Notes: generated by a model from the letters alone, not told the origin. Positions 51,642-62,250 are shown, counted from the first letter of the stretch. The stretch is 64,000 nt of DNA from Pseudomonadota bacterium (GCA_021324155.1 JAJPJQ010000010.1:62001-126000); one strand, 5' to 3'. Numbers and translations are program-made.

Positions 51642-52763
51642 TCACGCTTCTTGGCCGCTGAACGCGAAGCGCTCCAGCGCGCCTGGATCGACCTCGATGC
51701 CCAGGCCCGGCGCGTCCGGCGGCGCCATCAGGCCGTTTTTCGGCTCCAGCGGCGCGCGGAGGATCTCCGTGCGCAGCGGATTGTGCGTCATGTCGAGCTC
51801 CATGACGATCGCGTTCTTGAGCGCCGCCGAGAGGTGCAGGCTCGCGGCGAGCGCGACGCCGTCGCCCCAGGTATGCAACGAGACCGGCAGGCCGCGCGAG
51901 TCAGCCAGCGCGGCGATGCGCACGATCTCGCTGATCCCGCCGGCGCGCGCGACGTCGGGCTGTAGGATATCGACGGCCGGTCGGGCGATGAACTGCTCGA
52001 AGTCGTAGACGGTGTGGAGATTCTCGCCGAGAGCGATGGGAATTTTCGTGGACGCTTTCAGCTTCGCGTGGCTCGCGGCGTCGGCGAAGAATATCGGCTC
52101 CTCGAGCCAGCCGACGCCGAGATCGGCGAGCGCGATGGCCGCGCGCTGCGCCGTGGGCAGATCGTAACCCATGTTGGCGTCGCTCATCAGCGGGAAATTT
52201 GCGCCGACCTCCGCGCGCACCGCGCGCACGCGCTCGATGTCGCCCGCGACATCGAAACCGATCTTCATCTTGATGCCGCGGTAGCCTAATTCAGCGAGCC
52301 GCCGCGCACGCTCGACGACTTTCTTATTCTCGTCGGGATAGAGCGCGGTCGCGTAGACCTCGACGCGATCGCGCGGCTTATTCGATAGCAACTTATAGAT
52401 AGGAGCGCCTTCGACTTTGCCGCGGATGTCCCACAGCGCGACGTCGAGGCCGGAGAGCGCGACGAAGCCGATGCCGCGGAGCCCCAATTGCCGCGCGCGC
52501 GGGCCGAAGTACAGCTTCTGCCAGAGCGCGTCGATGTCGGTCGGGTCCATGCCGACGACGGCGGGTTTGACGACTTGTTCGAGTATGAAGTGGACGATTG
52601 CGCCGTTGCCCGAGCAGGAGCCGTAGCCGTGGATGCCGGCGTCGGTGTCGACCCGGACGAGCGCCGTCGTGCGCGCCTCCCGGACGCCGCTGCGGCTCGT
52701 CACCTGTCCTTCGGCAGGGATCGACGCGCGGAGGCGAATCGCCCGGACGTCGGTGATCTTCAC
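51642..52763 (-). CDS. Enolase superfamily (mandelate racemase/muconate lactonizing) enzyme
   Basis: 373-aa TIM-barrel enzyme abstracting a proton alpha to a carboxylate with Mg2+. Visible sites: KMK (K165, K167), metal ligands D195 (LMSDANMGY), E221 (WLEEP) and E247 (ALGENLH), and His297 (VSLHTWGDG) with Asp270 (LQPD) as a likely His-Asp dyad, the mandelate racemase pattern. The GTG at 52763, 5 bases after the upstream stop, is chosen; the open frame to 53042 overlaps the preceding gene and is Arg/Ala-rich. Substrate probably a hydroxy or sugar acid. Confidence 0.9.
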   Translation of the reverse strand: MKITDVRAIRLRASIPAEGQVTSRSGVREARTTALVRVDTDAGIHGYGSCSGNGAIVHFILEQVVKPAVVGMDPTDIDALWQKLYFGPRARQLGLRGIGFVALSGLDVALWDIRGKVEGAPIYKLLSNKPRDRVEVYATALYPDENKKVVERARRLAELGYRGIKMKIGFDVAGDIERVRAVRAEVGANFPLMSDANMGYDLPTAQRAAIALADLGVGWLEEPIFFADAASHAKLKASTKIPIALGENLHTVYDFEQFIARPAVDILQPDVARAGGISEIVRIAALADSRGLPVSLHTWGDGVALAASLHLSAALKNAIVMELDMTHNPLRTEILRAPLEPKNGLMAPPDAPGLGIEVDPGALERFAFSGQEA

Positions 52764-52768
52764 GGCTC

Positions 52769-53779
52769 TCAGCGGAAGTACTTGTGGTACTCGTTGTTGT
52801 AGCGGTTGTAGTCCTCGGCCGAAGCGGGCTTGACGACGAGGAGCTTCCGCCCCTCGATCAGCCGCGGCGGGTCCGGCGGCACGTCTTTGCGTACCGAGAT
52901 GCGGCTCAAGCTGCGCATCACCTTCTGCCCTTCCTGCGAGAGGACGAAATCGATGAAGAGCTTCCCGGCCGCCGGATGCGGCTGCTTGGCAGTGACGCCG
53001 ATCACGATCGAGTAGACGAAGTGCGGGTCGAGCGCGACCCACTCTATCGGCGCGCCGACTTTTTTATATTCCTCGACGCTCGTCGGATACTGCGAGACGA
53101 CCAGCGGAAACTCGCCCGCGACGAGGAGCTGGCCGGTGATCGTATTGCCGTCGCGCGCCTGCACGTCCTGTCGGCTCAGGGCTTCCATGTACTTCTTCCC
53201 CTTTTCCTCGCCCATCATCTGGAGCATCGCGACGTACCACTCGGTCTTGTTCAAGTCCATGCCCATCTTGCCCTTCCACTTGGGCTGGAGCAGCTCGTCG
53301 TAGCTCTTCGGCACCTCGGCCGGCTTCACCATGCGCGTGTTGTAGGCCATCGTCATGGCATTGACGTAGGCCGCGGTCCAGTAGCCGTCCTTGTCCTTGA
53401 AGTCGTTCCCGTAGATGCCGCGCTCGGGCGAGGCGTATTTGCCGATGAGCCCGCGCTGGATAAGCGTCATCATGGGAAAGATGCTCGACTGGTACACGTC
53501 GGGGAGGTACTGGCCGGCTTTGACTTCGGTCAAGTAGCGCGCGAGGAGCTTATCCTTGCCGGCGCGGAAGTATTCGAACTGAATGAAGGGATATTTTTTC
53601 TCGAATGCCGCTTTAAAGGCGTTCGCGTCCGCCGCCGAGTAAGCGGCGTAGACGACGAGCTTCCCTTCTTTCTTGGCTTCTTCGATCAGCTTCGGGTCCG
53701 GATGCGTCTGAGCGTTCAAAAGCGACGGCAGCAGAAGTCCGGCGCAGAGAAAAAACAGAATGTTGCGGCGCAGCCTCAT
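52769..53779 (-). CDS. Iron/spermidine-type extracellular binding protein (family 1)
   Basis: 336-aa periplasmic protein with signal peptide (MRLRRNILFFLCAGLLLPSLLNAQ, in part). It resembles Fe3+/AfuA-type SBPs: EAKKEGKLVVYAAYSAADANAF, LPDVYQSS, AYNTRMV and HPAAGKLFIDFVLS. The ATG overlaps the cupin stop as ATGA, so it is coupled. It is followed by the enolase-superfamily enzyme. No ABC permease or ATPase is present. Confidence 0.9.
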   Translation of the reverse strand: MRLRRNILFFLCAGLLLPSLLNAQTHPDPKLIEEAKKEGKLVVYAAYSAADANAFKAAFEKKYPFIQFEYFRAGKDKLLARYLTEVKAGQYLPDVYQSSIFPMMTLIQRGLIGKYASPERGIYGNDFKDKDGYWTAAYVNAMTMAYNTRMVKPAEVPKSYDELLQPKWKGKMGMDLNKTEWYVAMLQMMGEEKGKKYMEALSRQDVQARDGNTITGQLLVAGEFPLVVSQYPTSVEEYKKVGAPIEWVALDPHFVYSIVIGVTAKQPHPAAGKLFIDFVLSQEGQKVMRSLSRISVRKDVPPDPPRLIEGRKLLVVKPASAEDYNRYNNEYHKYFR

Positions 53780-54210
53780 CGTCCGAGCTTCCATGTTTTG
53801 CCGGGGATCGTCTCGCCGTCGACGTTGATGTATTCCGTCGAATCGTCGGAGCGCGTCCGGCCGTCCGCCTCGATGCGCGTGACTTTCGGCTTTCCCTTGC
53901 GCGCGGAGAAGCGCAGCAGCACGAGCGGACCGCTGCCGCTGTTCGCGAACCAATAATACCAGCCCTCGGGCAGCATGATGCCCTGGCCTTTTTTCAAGAC
54001 GGTCGGCTTCTCGTCCTTGTCGTAGAACGTCGCCTCGCCGTCCATGACGACGAACGTGTGGTCCTCGCCGGGATGCGTGTGCAGCTTGTTCTTTCTTCCC
54101 GGCGTGTAGTAGTTGAGCCCGACCGAGACGAGGTCGGTGCGCGAAAGCAACATGTGGCTCCGGCCGCCGGTCAGGTCCGGCGTCGACAATTCGAAGACGT
54201 GCGCGTCCAT
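53776..54210 (-). CDS. Small cupin-domain protein
   Basis: 144-aa single cupin barrel. Metal motif 1 reads TPGRKNKLHTHPGEDHTFVV, with two His and a Glu. Motif 2 is LPEGWYYWFANSGSGP, where the usual His is replaced, so only a partial site exists. Ribosome site AAGGAGG precedes the ATG. First gene of the four-gene operon running down to 50660. Confidence 0.88.
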   Translation of the reverse strand: MDAHVFELSTPDLTGGRSHMLLSRTDLVSVGLNYYTPGRKNKLHTHPGEDHTFVVMDGEATFYDKDEKPTVLKKGQGIMLPEGWYYWFANSGSGPLVLLRFSARKGKPKVTRIEADGRTRSDDSTEYINVDGETIPGKTWKLGR

Positions 54211-54330
54211 GGAAAGCCCTCCTTGTCAACAGTCCGTTTCGTCAATTAGATGAAGCACCGCCCGCTGTCAAGCAAGCGTTGCGCACGCCCGGCGAGCTGT
54301 GATTAGAGAAAAGAAAAAGGAGAGAACCTT

Positions 54331-55236
54331 ATGCCCAACGTCGGCTTCTGCATGGTGAACCCGCAGCCCGAGATCACGCCGGGCCACGTCGTCAACGTCG
54401 CCCGCAAATGCGAGGAAATCGGGCTCCACTCGATGTGGGCGCTCGACCGCGTGGTTTATGACAACCTCGAGCCGCTCACGCTGCTCGCCGCCGCGGCGGC
54501 GGTAACATCGAAGATTCGCCTCGGCACGTCGGTGCTGCTTGCCGCCTTGCGCTCGCCGGCGCTGCTCGCCAAGAGCGTCGCGACGCTCGATTTCATCTCT
54601 AACGGGCGCGTCACGCTCGGCATCGGCTTCGGCAGCCGCCAGAACGACTTCACCTCGGCGGCCATTCCGTGGGAGCACCGCGGCAGCCGCGCCGAGGAGC
54701 AGGTCGCGATCATGAAGCGGCTGTGGTCGGGCGAAAGCGTGACGCACAAAGGCAAATATTTTCAGCTCGAGGACGTGACTGTCGGACCGCGGCCGGTGCA
54801 GCAGCCCCACCCGCCGATCTGGACCGGCGGCAGCGCCGAAGCCGTACTCAAGCGCGCCGGGCGCATCGCCGACGGCTACATCTGCGGCAGTTCGGCGATC
54901 CCGCAGTTCCCCGCGATCTGGGAAAAGATCGCCGGCTACGCCAAGGCCGCGGGGCGCGACCCGAATAAAATCTCTAAGGCGGGCCTCACCTTCATGGCGA
55001 TCGACAACGACAAGCAGAAGGCGATCGACGCCTGCGCGGCGTATCTGAAGCGCTACTACGGCTCGGTGAGATTGGATATCGAGAAGACCTTCGTCGTCGG
55101 CCCGCCGGAAGCGTGCGCGGAGCGAATCCGCGCCGCGTTCGCCAACGGTTTGGAAACGCTGATCGTCGGCGGCGCGGTGCCCGATATCAGACAGCTGGAT
55201 TTGTTGGGCGAGAAGGTGCTGCCGCTGGTCAAGTAA
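54331..55236 (+). CDS. LLM-class flavin-dependent oxidoreductase
   Basis: 301-aa luciferase-like TIM-barrel (FMN or F420). RLGTSVLLAALRSPALLAKSVATLDF, GIGFGSRQNDF, and HPPIWTGGSAEAVLKRAG are family segments near the phosphate-binding and active-site regions. The ATG follows AAGGAGAG. It diverges from the cupin operon across a short gap. The reductase partner and substrate are unknown. Confidence 0.9.
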   Translation: MPNVGFCMVNPQPEITPGHVVNVARKCEEIGLHSMWALDRVVYDNLEPLTLLAAAAAVTSKIRLGTSVLLAALRSPALLAKSVATLDFISNGRVTLGIGFGSRQNDFTSAAIPWEHRGSRAEEQVAIMKRLWSGESVTHKGKYFQLEDVTVGPRPVQQPHPPIWTGGSAEAVLKRAGRIADGYICGSSAIPQFPAIWEKIAGYAKAAGRDPNKISKAGLTFMAIDNDKQKAIDACAAYLKRYYGSVRLDIEKTFVVGPPEACAERIRAAFANGLETLIVGGAVPDIRQLDLLGEKVLPLVK

Positions 55237-55239
55237 AAC

Positions 55240-55447
55240 AGTTTCAAGTTTCGGGTTTCGAGTGGACCTCCCCGTCGGCCTCTCATTTGCCCCCTTCAGT
55301 ACGGCCGCGCTTCGCGCCTTCTACTCAGGGCCAACGGATTGCAGGTGAGCGATCTCATCAAGTTCCGACCGTCCCGAGTAAGCCGAAGGCTGTATCGAGG
55401 GATATGGCCGCGCTTCCTGCCTCTAGCTGAAACTTGAAACCAGAAAC
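55240..55447. repeat. Paired GTTTCG/GAAAC repeat
   Basis: Left arm GTTTCAAGTTTCGGGTTTCG (55241-55260) and right arm GAAACTTGAAACCAGAAAC (55429-55447) flank about 165 bases between converging genes. Member of the atp-region repeat family. Confidence 0.65.
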
Positions 55448-55454
55448 TATTTTT

Positions 55455-56315
55455 TTACCGCGTCACCACCAAAATCGTCCCTACCACCGTACACAGCGCG
55501 CCGATGACGACGCGGCGCGTGATCGATTCGAGATCCCTCAAAAACAGCGCCGACATGATCAGCGAGAACACGGGGTTGCTCGACGTGAGCGGCTCGACGA
55601 CGACTACGTCGCCGTAGCTGAGCGCGTGAAAGACCGAGAGCGTGGCCGAGGTGTTCGCCAGGCCCGCGGCGAAGAACCACGGCGCGTTCGAGCGCTTGAG
55701 CTTGAGCGCCTTCGTCCCGCCTTGCGAGGCGAGCAGCGAGGCCGAGAAGAGAAACGCGGTCGAGGCCGTGAACGCGGCCGCCATGAACGGCCGGTTGACC
55801 TCCATCAGGCCGAGCTTGCGGAGGTTGGTCGAGATGCCGAAGGCGAGAGCCGCGATGACGGGAAAGACGATGTCGGCGCGCCGCCACTCCGTCTTGCCGC
55901 CGGCGCGGGAGGCCGAGAGGATGGCGATCCCCGCGATGACGAGCACCGTGCCGAGAAAATTCTGCGGCTTCCATTGCTCGCCTAAAATGAACACTGCGAG
56001 GATGGAGGCGAACATCGGCGACGCGTTGGAGATCGGCACCGAGCGCGCGACGCCGATCCTCTCGATGCCGACGTAGGTGAGCGTGCGCCCGATGCCCGGC
56101 GCGAAGATGCCGGCGGCGAGAAAATAAAAGACCGCCGGCTGCCAGAACGCGCCGGGCGGCGTCGTAAAGTAAGCCGACGCCGCCAGGATGCAGGCGGTCA
56201 TGCCGAGCGAGACGAACGAGCCGGTAACGGCGTTCGACGTCACGAGGCCGCGGCGGATCAGGATGTGCGAGGTGGCGAAAAAAAACGCCGCCTGCAGCGC
56301 GAAGTATTCGGCCAT
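55455..56315 (-). CDS. EamA/DMT-family transporter
   Basis: 286-aa inner-membrane protein with about ten helices in two EamA halves. Typical segments: LTYVGIERIGVARSVPISNASPMFASI and YGDVVVVEPLTSSNPVFSLIMSALFL, from the repeated halves. It follows a double-cupin gene by 33 bases on the same strand and ends the EutA/cupin cluster. It probably exports a small metabolite; substrate unknown. Confidence 0.88.
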   Translation of the reverse strand: MAEYFALQAAFFFATSHILIRRGLVTSNAVTGSFVSLGMTACILAASAYFTTPPGAFWQPAVFYFLAAGIFAPGIGRTLTYVGIERIGVARSVPISNASPMFASILAVFILGEQWKPQNFLGTVLVIAGIAILSASRAGGKTEWRRADIVFPVIAALAFGISTNLRKLGLMEVNRPFMAAAFTASTAFLFSASLLASQGGTKALKLKRSNAPWFFAAGLANTSATLSVFHALSYGDVVVVEPLTSSNPVFSLIMSALFLRDLESITRRVVIGALCTVVGTILVVTR

Positions 56316-56348
56316 ACAGGCGGCGTTAATCGTTGCCGAGCGCGGGAC

Positions 56349-57485
56349 CTATTGCTTGCCCATGCTCTTCGACCATTCGTAATCGCGGTTGGAGTAGGCC
56401 TCGGCGGGCATGATCGACTTGACCCCGCGTTTGGCGAGCTCTTCCTCGAACTTCTTCCGGATGAACGGATCCTCGTCCGGGTATTCGATCTGGTCTTTCG
56501 CGCGGTCCTCGATCTTTTCCGCGTGGCCGTGGAACTGCATCGGCGGATGGAGCGCCAGATAGCGCGCGGGGCCGCCGCCGGCGTTGAAGTGCTGGTGAAA
56601 CCACTTGTTCGGCGGCACGAGCATGCTGCACTCGTGCCACGGGCAGACGATCTTCTCCTTGCCTTCCTCCCACATGATCGAGTAGCCCTCGCCGGCCGGA
56701 ATGACGATCGCGCGGCCCGGGCCGTGGCGATGCGCCTTCTTATACGTAAGCGGCGAGAACACCGACATGTGCGCCGATACTTCGGAGTTGGGGAACTGGA
56801 TGTAGACGCTCTTGCCGCCGGCGCCGCGGCGCTCGTTGGCGTCGAGCTTCGACCACGCCTTCATGTCGGGGAAGAAGTTGCCGTACCAGTAGTAGCGGAG
56901 CCCGAGCGCCTCGTCGACCTGATCCATGTTGATCATCTTGGCTTCGGAGTAATACTCCTGCTGCTCGCTCATATCGCCGGGCGTCGAGAGCGGATTGTTG
57001 AAGAAATAGTCCGGGTCCGGCACCGCCGAGAGGCCGAGCGGGAGATAGCTGTAGTGGAGCAGGCGCACGTTCTTGTCGCCCTGCATGTTGCTGAAGGTGT
57101 GGTGCATGCCGTGCGGGATCACGAACATGCTGTGCTGCTGCCACTCGAAGCTCTTTTTCACGCTGCTGCCGTCGTACCAGACGGTCGTGAGGCCGCGGCC
57201 GTCGATCACGTAGACGACCTCGTCGAGCGCGAACTTGAGCGGCTTGGTCGTCTCGCCCGCGGGCACTTCGCTCAAGCGCGTCGAGCTGACGCCCTCCTGC
57301 CCCAACAACTGGATGAACGCGGTGTTGACGCCGCGCTCTTCCCACCAGCCCAGCTTCGCGGTGCGCAGGTCGTCGATGAAAAAGCCGGTGATGATCGGCA
57401 CGCCGGTCGATTCCATCCAGTAGTCGTAAGTGAACTTCTTGCTCCACATCTGGCGTGAGGGCTTGAAGGGTTTTTTCTCTGCCAT
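56349..57485 (-). CDS. Double-cupin protein, paralogue 1
   Basis: 378-aa bicupin. The first cupin (about 70-160) has EVPAGETTKPLKFALDEVVYVIDGRG and the His-rich QQHSMFVIPHGMHHTF; the second (about 235-330) has KKAHRHGPGRAIVIPAGEGYS and HECSMLVPPNKWFHQHF, with many potential metal ligands. The C-terminal tail (YPDEDPFIRKKFEEELAKRG) is charged. AAGGAGA precedes the ATG, 18 bases after the eutA-like stop. Its paralogue lies at 59132. Could be a dioxygenase or a sensor for a metal-bound ligand. Confidence 0.85.
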   Translation of the reverse strand: MAEKKPFKPSRQMWSKKFTYDYWMESTGVPIITGFFIDDLRTAKLGWWEERGVNTAFIQLLGQEGVSSTRLSEVPAGETTKPLKFALDEVVYVIDGRGLTTVWYDGSSVKKSFEWQQHSMFVIPHGMHHTFSNMQGDKNVRLLHYSYLPLGLSAVPDPDYFFNNPLSTPGDMSEQQEYYSEAKMINMDQVDEALGLRYYWYGNFFPDMKAWSKLDANERRGAGGKSVYIQFPNSEVSAHMSVFSPLTYKKAHRHGPGRAIVIPAGEGYSIMWEEGKEKIVCPWHECSMLVPPNKWFHQHFNAGGGPARYLALHPPMQFHGHAEKIEDRAKDQIEYPDEDPFIRKKFEEELAKRGVKSIMPAEAYSNRDYEWSKSMGKQ

Positions 57486-57503
57486 GGTCGTTCTCCTTAT
57501 GAA

Positions 57504-59015
57504 TCAGTCGAGCTTGGCGCCGGGAAACATCAGCGACTTGACGGTAACGGGAATGACTTCGGTGATGCCCATCGGCTCGCCGATGTCGATGTAGTCGGGG
57601 TCGCCGACCTCGATGCCGTCGATGGCGATGATCTCGCGGTCGAGCTTCAATTCCTCTTTGAGAATGCCGCCGAGCGACTTCGCCACGTCGAGGTCGAGCG
57701 CGAGGTAGAGCGGCGCGCGCTCGTTCGCCGTCGCCGCGCAGACCGCCGCGACGCCTTCGGCGATCGCGCGGATCGTCTTGTAGTCGAGCGCGCCTTCGAG
57801 CGAGAGCGAGAGCGCGAGCCCTTCGCCCCAGCAGGTCAGGTCGAACTTGGCGAGCGCCTGCTTGAGCGCTTCGAGCGCGGGCCGGTCTTCCTTGAGCGTC
57901 GCGCGGATGACTTTCAAGCCGTGCACCGGCAGCACCGACGCGTCGGAGATATAGCTCGTGTTGCCGCTCGCCTGGACGGTGTACTCACCGGCGCCGATGA
58001 CGGTCGCGCGAATGCCTTCGGCGGGCTCGCGCACGAGGTCTTTCTTCGTGAGCGTCTTCAGATACTCGCGCATGTGCTTGCCGAGAATCGGGCCGACGTC
58101 GCCGTAGGAGTTGCTGTCGCGGTCGTAGACGTGCTCGGAGACGCCGCCGGAGAAAACGATATGATCGATCTGCTGGAGGCCGCGGTAGTGCGTGAACGGC
58201 GGCGTGACCATCAATTGCTTCGCGAGCGGCGTTTTGGGCTCGCCCTCGATCAGCTCGGCCAGCACCTTCGCCATCAACCCGGCGAACTCTTCTTTCTGCT
58301 TGTTGGCGATCTTTTTCCCGAGCTCGACCTTGTGGCCGAGCTCGCCCATGAGAATATGGCCGGCGTCCTCGATGCGCGTGACGACATCTTTCTCATCGAA
58401 GGCGATGAGGCGCGCGCCGATATTGACCGAGGCGGTCTGCGTCACCGTGCCGCTCTCGACCAGCGAGAACTTCGTCGTGCCGCCGCCCATGTCGACGTTG
58501 AGCACGGTCTTGCGCTCTGTCTTCGAGAGATCGACCGCGCCGCAGCCGTAGGCGGCGAGCAGCGCCTCGTGGTTGTGGCCCGCGGCGGCGCAGATGAACT
58601 TGCCGGAGAATTTCGCGAAGTATTCGACGATCGGCTGCGCGTTCTCCTTCTTCAGCGCCTCGCCCGTGATGATCACGGCGCCGGTGTCGATCTCGTCGGG
58701 CCGGAGCCCGGCTTTTTGGTATGCGTCTTCGATGAAGCGCTTGACCTTCTCGACGTCGATCGACGTGCCCGAGAGGTACGGCGTGAGCATGATGTTGGAG
58801 CGAAAGATCACGCGCCGGTCGGTGACCTTGAAGCGGCCGGAGAGCGACGCGCCCTCGCGGCGCAGCGTCAGCTGGGAGAAAACCAGGTGCGAGGTCGAAG
58901 AGCCGATATCGATGCCCACGCTCTTCAGCGTGAACATCTCCAAACCTTCGATATCTTCGACTACCGCGTCGGGTGGTATCTCGAAATGCTCGTGGTCTTC
59001 GTCGAGGTCGTGCAT
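57504..59015 (-). CDS. EutA-like ethanolamine ammonia-lyase reactivating ATPase
   Basis: 503-aa protein of the EutA family, actin/Hsp70-type ATPases that reactivate B12-dependent ethanolamine ammonia-lyase by releasing damaged cofactor. Phosphate-1 loop VGIDIGSSTSHLVF (33-46) and phosphate-2 VDMGGGTTKFS (174-184) are intact, and VIITGEALKKENAQ and VFSGGVSEHVY are EutA-typical. No eutB, eutC or microcompartment gene is in the window. It lies between two double-cupin paralogues on the same strand, so it may serve another B12 enzyme. Confidence 0.85.
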   Translation of the reverse strand: MHDLDEDHEHFEIPPDAVVEDIEGLEMFTLKSVGIDIGSSTSHLVFSQLTLRREGASLSGRFKVTDRRVIFRSNIMLTPYLSGTSIDVEKVKRFIEDAYQKAGLRPDEIDTGAVIITGEALKKENAQPIVEYFAKFSGKFICAAAGHNHEALLAAYGCGAVDLSKTERKTVLNVDMGGGTTKFSLVESGTVTQTASVNIGARLIAFDEKDVVTRIEDAGHILMGELGHKVELGKKIANKQKEEFAGLMAKVLAELIEGEPKTPLAKQLMVTPPFTHYRGLQQIDHIVFSGGVSEHVYDRDSNSYGDVGPILGKHMREYLKTLTKKDLVREPAEGIRATVIGAGEYTVQASGNTSYISDASVLPVHGLKVIRATLKEDRPALEALKQALAKFDLTCWGEGLALSLSLEGALDYKTIRAIAEGVAAVCAATANERAPLYLALDLDVAKSLGGILKEELKLDREIIAIDGIEVGDPDYIDIGEPMGITEVIPVTVKSLMFPGAKLD

Positions 59016-59020
59016 AAAAT

Positions 59021-59128
59021 AAGTTTCGGGTTGCTAGTTTCGGGTTGCGAGTCCGGAGGCCGACGGTATCAATAATCGGTTCATCTCGAGTCCGCTCTTC
59101 TTACTCGAAACTCGGAACTCGAAACTCT
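59021..59128. repeat. Paired GTTTCG/CGAAAC repeat in the eutA-cupin gap
   Basis: Left arm GTTTCGGGTTGCTAGTTTCG (from about 59023), right arm CTCGAAACTCGGAACTCG (59104-59121), with a 40-base centre. It fills the gap between the double-cupin gene at 59132 and the EutA-like gene. Confidence 0.75.
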
Positions 59129-59131
59129 TTC

Positions 59132-60262
59132 TCATTGTTTACCCATCGCCTTCGACCACTCGAAGTTTCTATCCTTATAAGCCTGATCGGGCATGAGCGA
59201 GGTGAGGCCGCGCTTGCCGAGCTCCTCCTCGAATTTGTTGCGGATGAAAGGATCCTCGTCGGGATACTCGATCTGGTCCTTGGCGCGGTCTTCGACCTTT
59301 TCCGCGTGGCCGTAGAACTGCATCGGCGAGTGGAGCGCCAAGTAGCGCGCGGGCGTCGCGCCGGCGTTGAAGTGCTGGTGGAACCACTTGTTCGGCGGCA
59401 CGAGCATGCTGCACTCGTGCCACGGCGCGACGACTTTTTCCTTGCCCTCTTCCCACATGATCGAATAGCCCTCGCCGGCCGGGATGACGATCACGCGCCC
59501 CGGACCGTGGCGGTGGGCTTTCTTATAGGTGCGGGAGTCGAATACCGACATGTGCGCGAAGACTTCGCAGTTGGGAAAAAGAATGTAGACGCTGCGCCCG
59601 CCGGCGCCGCGCTTCGCGTTGGCGTCGAGCTTGTCCCACGCGCGCATGTCGGGAAAGAAGTTGCCGTACCAATAGACGCGCCGCCCTTTCGGGTCGGCGC
59701 CTTCGGGCAGATTAACCGCTTTGGCTTCCGAGTAATAGGTCTCGTGCTCGGCGAGCTCGTTCGGGCTCTCGTACGGGCTGTTGAAGAAAAATTCCGGGTC
59801 GGAGACCGCCGAGAGCGCGAGCGGCAGGTAGCTGTAATGGAGCAGCCGCACCGGCTTGTCGCCCTGCATGTTGCTGAACTGATGGTGCGTGCCGCGCGGC
59901 ACGAGGAACATGCTGTGCTGCTGCCACTCGAAGCTCTTCTTGCCGCTGCGCTCGTACCAGATATTGGTGACGCCGCGTCCGGAGACGACGTAGACGACCT
60001 CGTCGAGCGCGAACTTGAACGGCTTGGTCGTCCCGCCCGGGGGGATCTCGCTCACGCGCGCCGAAGTGACGCCCTCCTGCCCGGCGAGCTGGATGAAGGC
60101 GCTCATGCACTGGCGCTCTTCCCACCAGCCGAGCTCGACGGTGCGCAGGTCTGGGATGAAGTAGCCGCGATGGATCGGGATGCCCGTGCTCTCCATCCAG
60201 TAGTCGTAGGAGAAGAGCTTGCTCCACATCTGCCTTTGCGGCTTGAAGGCGGGCTTGGCCAT
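59132..60262 (-). CDS. Double-cupin protein, paralogue 2
   Basis: 376-aa bicupin closely similar to the one at 56349 over its length (MWSKLFSYDYWMESTGIPI; KKAHRHGPGRVIVIPAGEGYS; HECSMLVPPNKWFHQHF; YPDEDPFIRNKFEEELGKRG). It begins 9 bases after the atpC stop and has no obvious ribosome-binding site, so it may depend on transcript and translation from the atp operon. Same catalytic uncertainty as its paralogue. Confidence 0.85.
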   Translation of the reverse strand: MAKPAFKPQRQMWSKLFSYDYWMESTGIPIHRGYFIPDLRTVELGWWEERQCMSAFIQLAGQEGVTSARVSEIPPGGTTKPFKFALDEVVYVVSGRGVTNIWYERSGKKSFEWQQHSMFLVPRGTHHQFSNMQGDKPVRLLHYSYLPLALSAVSDPEFFFNSPYESPNELAEHETYYSEAKAVNLPEGADPKGRRVYWYGNFFPDMRAWDKLDANAKRGAGGRSVYILFPNCEVFAHMSVFDSRTYKKAHRHGPGRVIVIPAGEGYSIMWEEGKEKVVAPWHECSMLVPPNKWFHQHFNAGATPARYLALHSPMQFYGHAEKVEDRAKDQIEYPDEDPFIRNKFEEELGKRGLTSLMPDQAYKDRNFEWSKAMGKQ

Positions 60263-60271
60263 ACTACTTTG

Positions 60272-60688
60272 TTATCTTCTCGTTTCCGGCCTTGCAACCT
60301 CGATGCGCGCCGTCGCGCGGTGGAGAGCCGCCTCGCACAGCGCGAATTCGCGGTCGTCGATGTTGAGCGCGGCCATGTTCTTCTCGGCCTGCTCTTTGGC
60401 GCGCTGCGCGCGCGCGACGTCGATCTCTTCGGCGAACTCGGCCGCGTCGGCGAGCACCGTCATGACGTTGTCGAGCACCTCGGCGTAGCCGCCGGCGATG
60501 GCGAGGCGCGTCACGCGCCCGCCCTGCTTGTACGAGAGCTCGCCGGGCTGCAGCAGCGTGAGAAAAGCGATGTGGTTCGGCAAGACGCCGAACTGCCCGA
60601 GCACGCCCGGCGCGGTCACCTCATCGACCTCCTCGTCGACGACGAGACGGGTCGGCGTTACGATGCGGAGTTGGATTTTGTCAGCCAT
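60272..60688 (-). CDS. atpC: ATP synthase epsilon subunit
   Basis: 138-aa F1 central-stalk subunit. The N-terminal beta-sandwich (KIQLRIVTPTRLVVDEEVDEVTAPGVLGQFGVLPNH, in part) and C-terminal two-helix hairpin (EEIDVARAQRAKEQAEK) are both present, so it is the full inhibitory form. Last of the atpA-G-D-C run, as usual. Confidence 0.95.
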   Translation of the reverse strand: MADKIQLRIVTPTRLVVDEEVDEVTAPGVLGQFGVLPNHIAFLTLLQPGELSYKQGGRVTRLAIAGGYAEVLDNVMTVLADAAEFAEEIDVARAQRAKEQAEKNMAALNIDDREFALCEAALHRATARIEVARPETRR

Positions 60689-60698
60689 GCTTCAAAAT

Positions 60699-60798
60699 AG
60701 TTCGGGTTCCGGGTTTCGAGTTTCGGACGATTTTATAATCAGTTACGGCTGATTGATGTCGCTCCGTCGCGAACGCCGAAACTAGAAACGCTCAAACT
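60699..60798. repeat. Paired repeat between atpD and atpC
   Basis: Arms TTCGGGTTCCGGGTTTCGAG (60700-60720) and GCCGAAACTAGAAACGCTC (60776-60794). Same family as the other atp-region gaps. Confidence 0.75.
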
Positions 60799-60801
60799 TT
60801 T

Positions 60802-62247
<1,446 letters not shown>

Positions 62248-62250
62248 CTA

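Noticed and set aside
59045-60700. 551-codon plus-strand frame opposite the double-cupin gene and atpC
   Set aside because: It spans two well-supported minus-strand genes and a repeat; composition is typical of a shadow frame.
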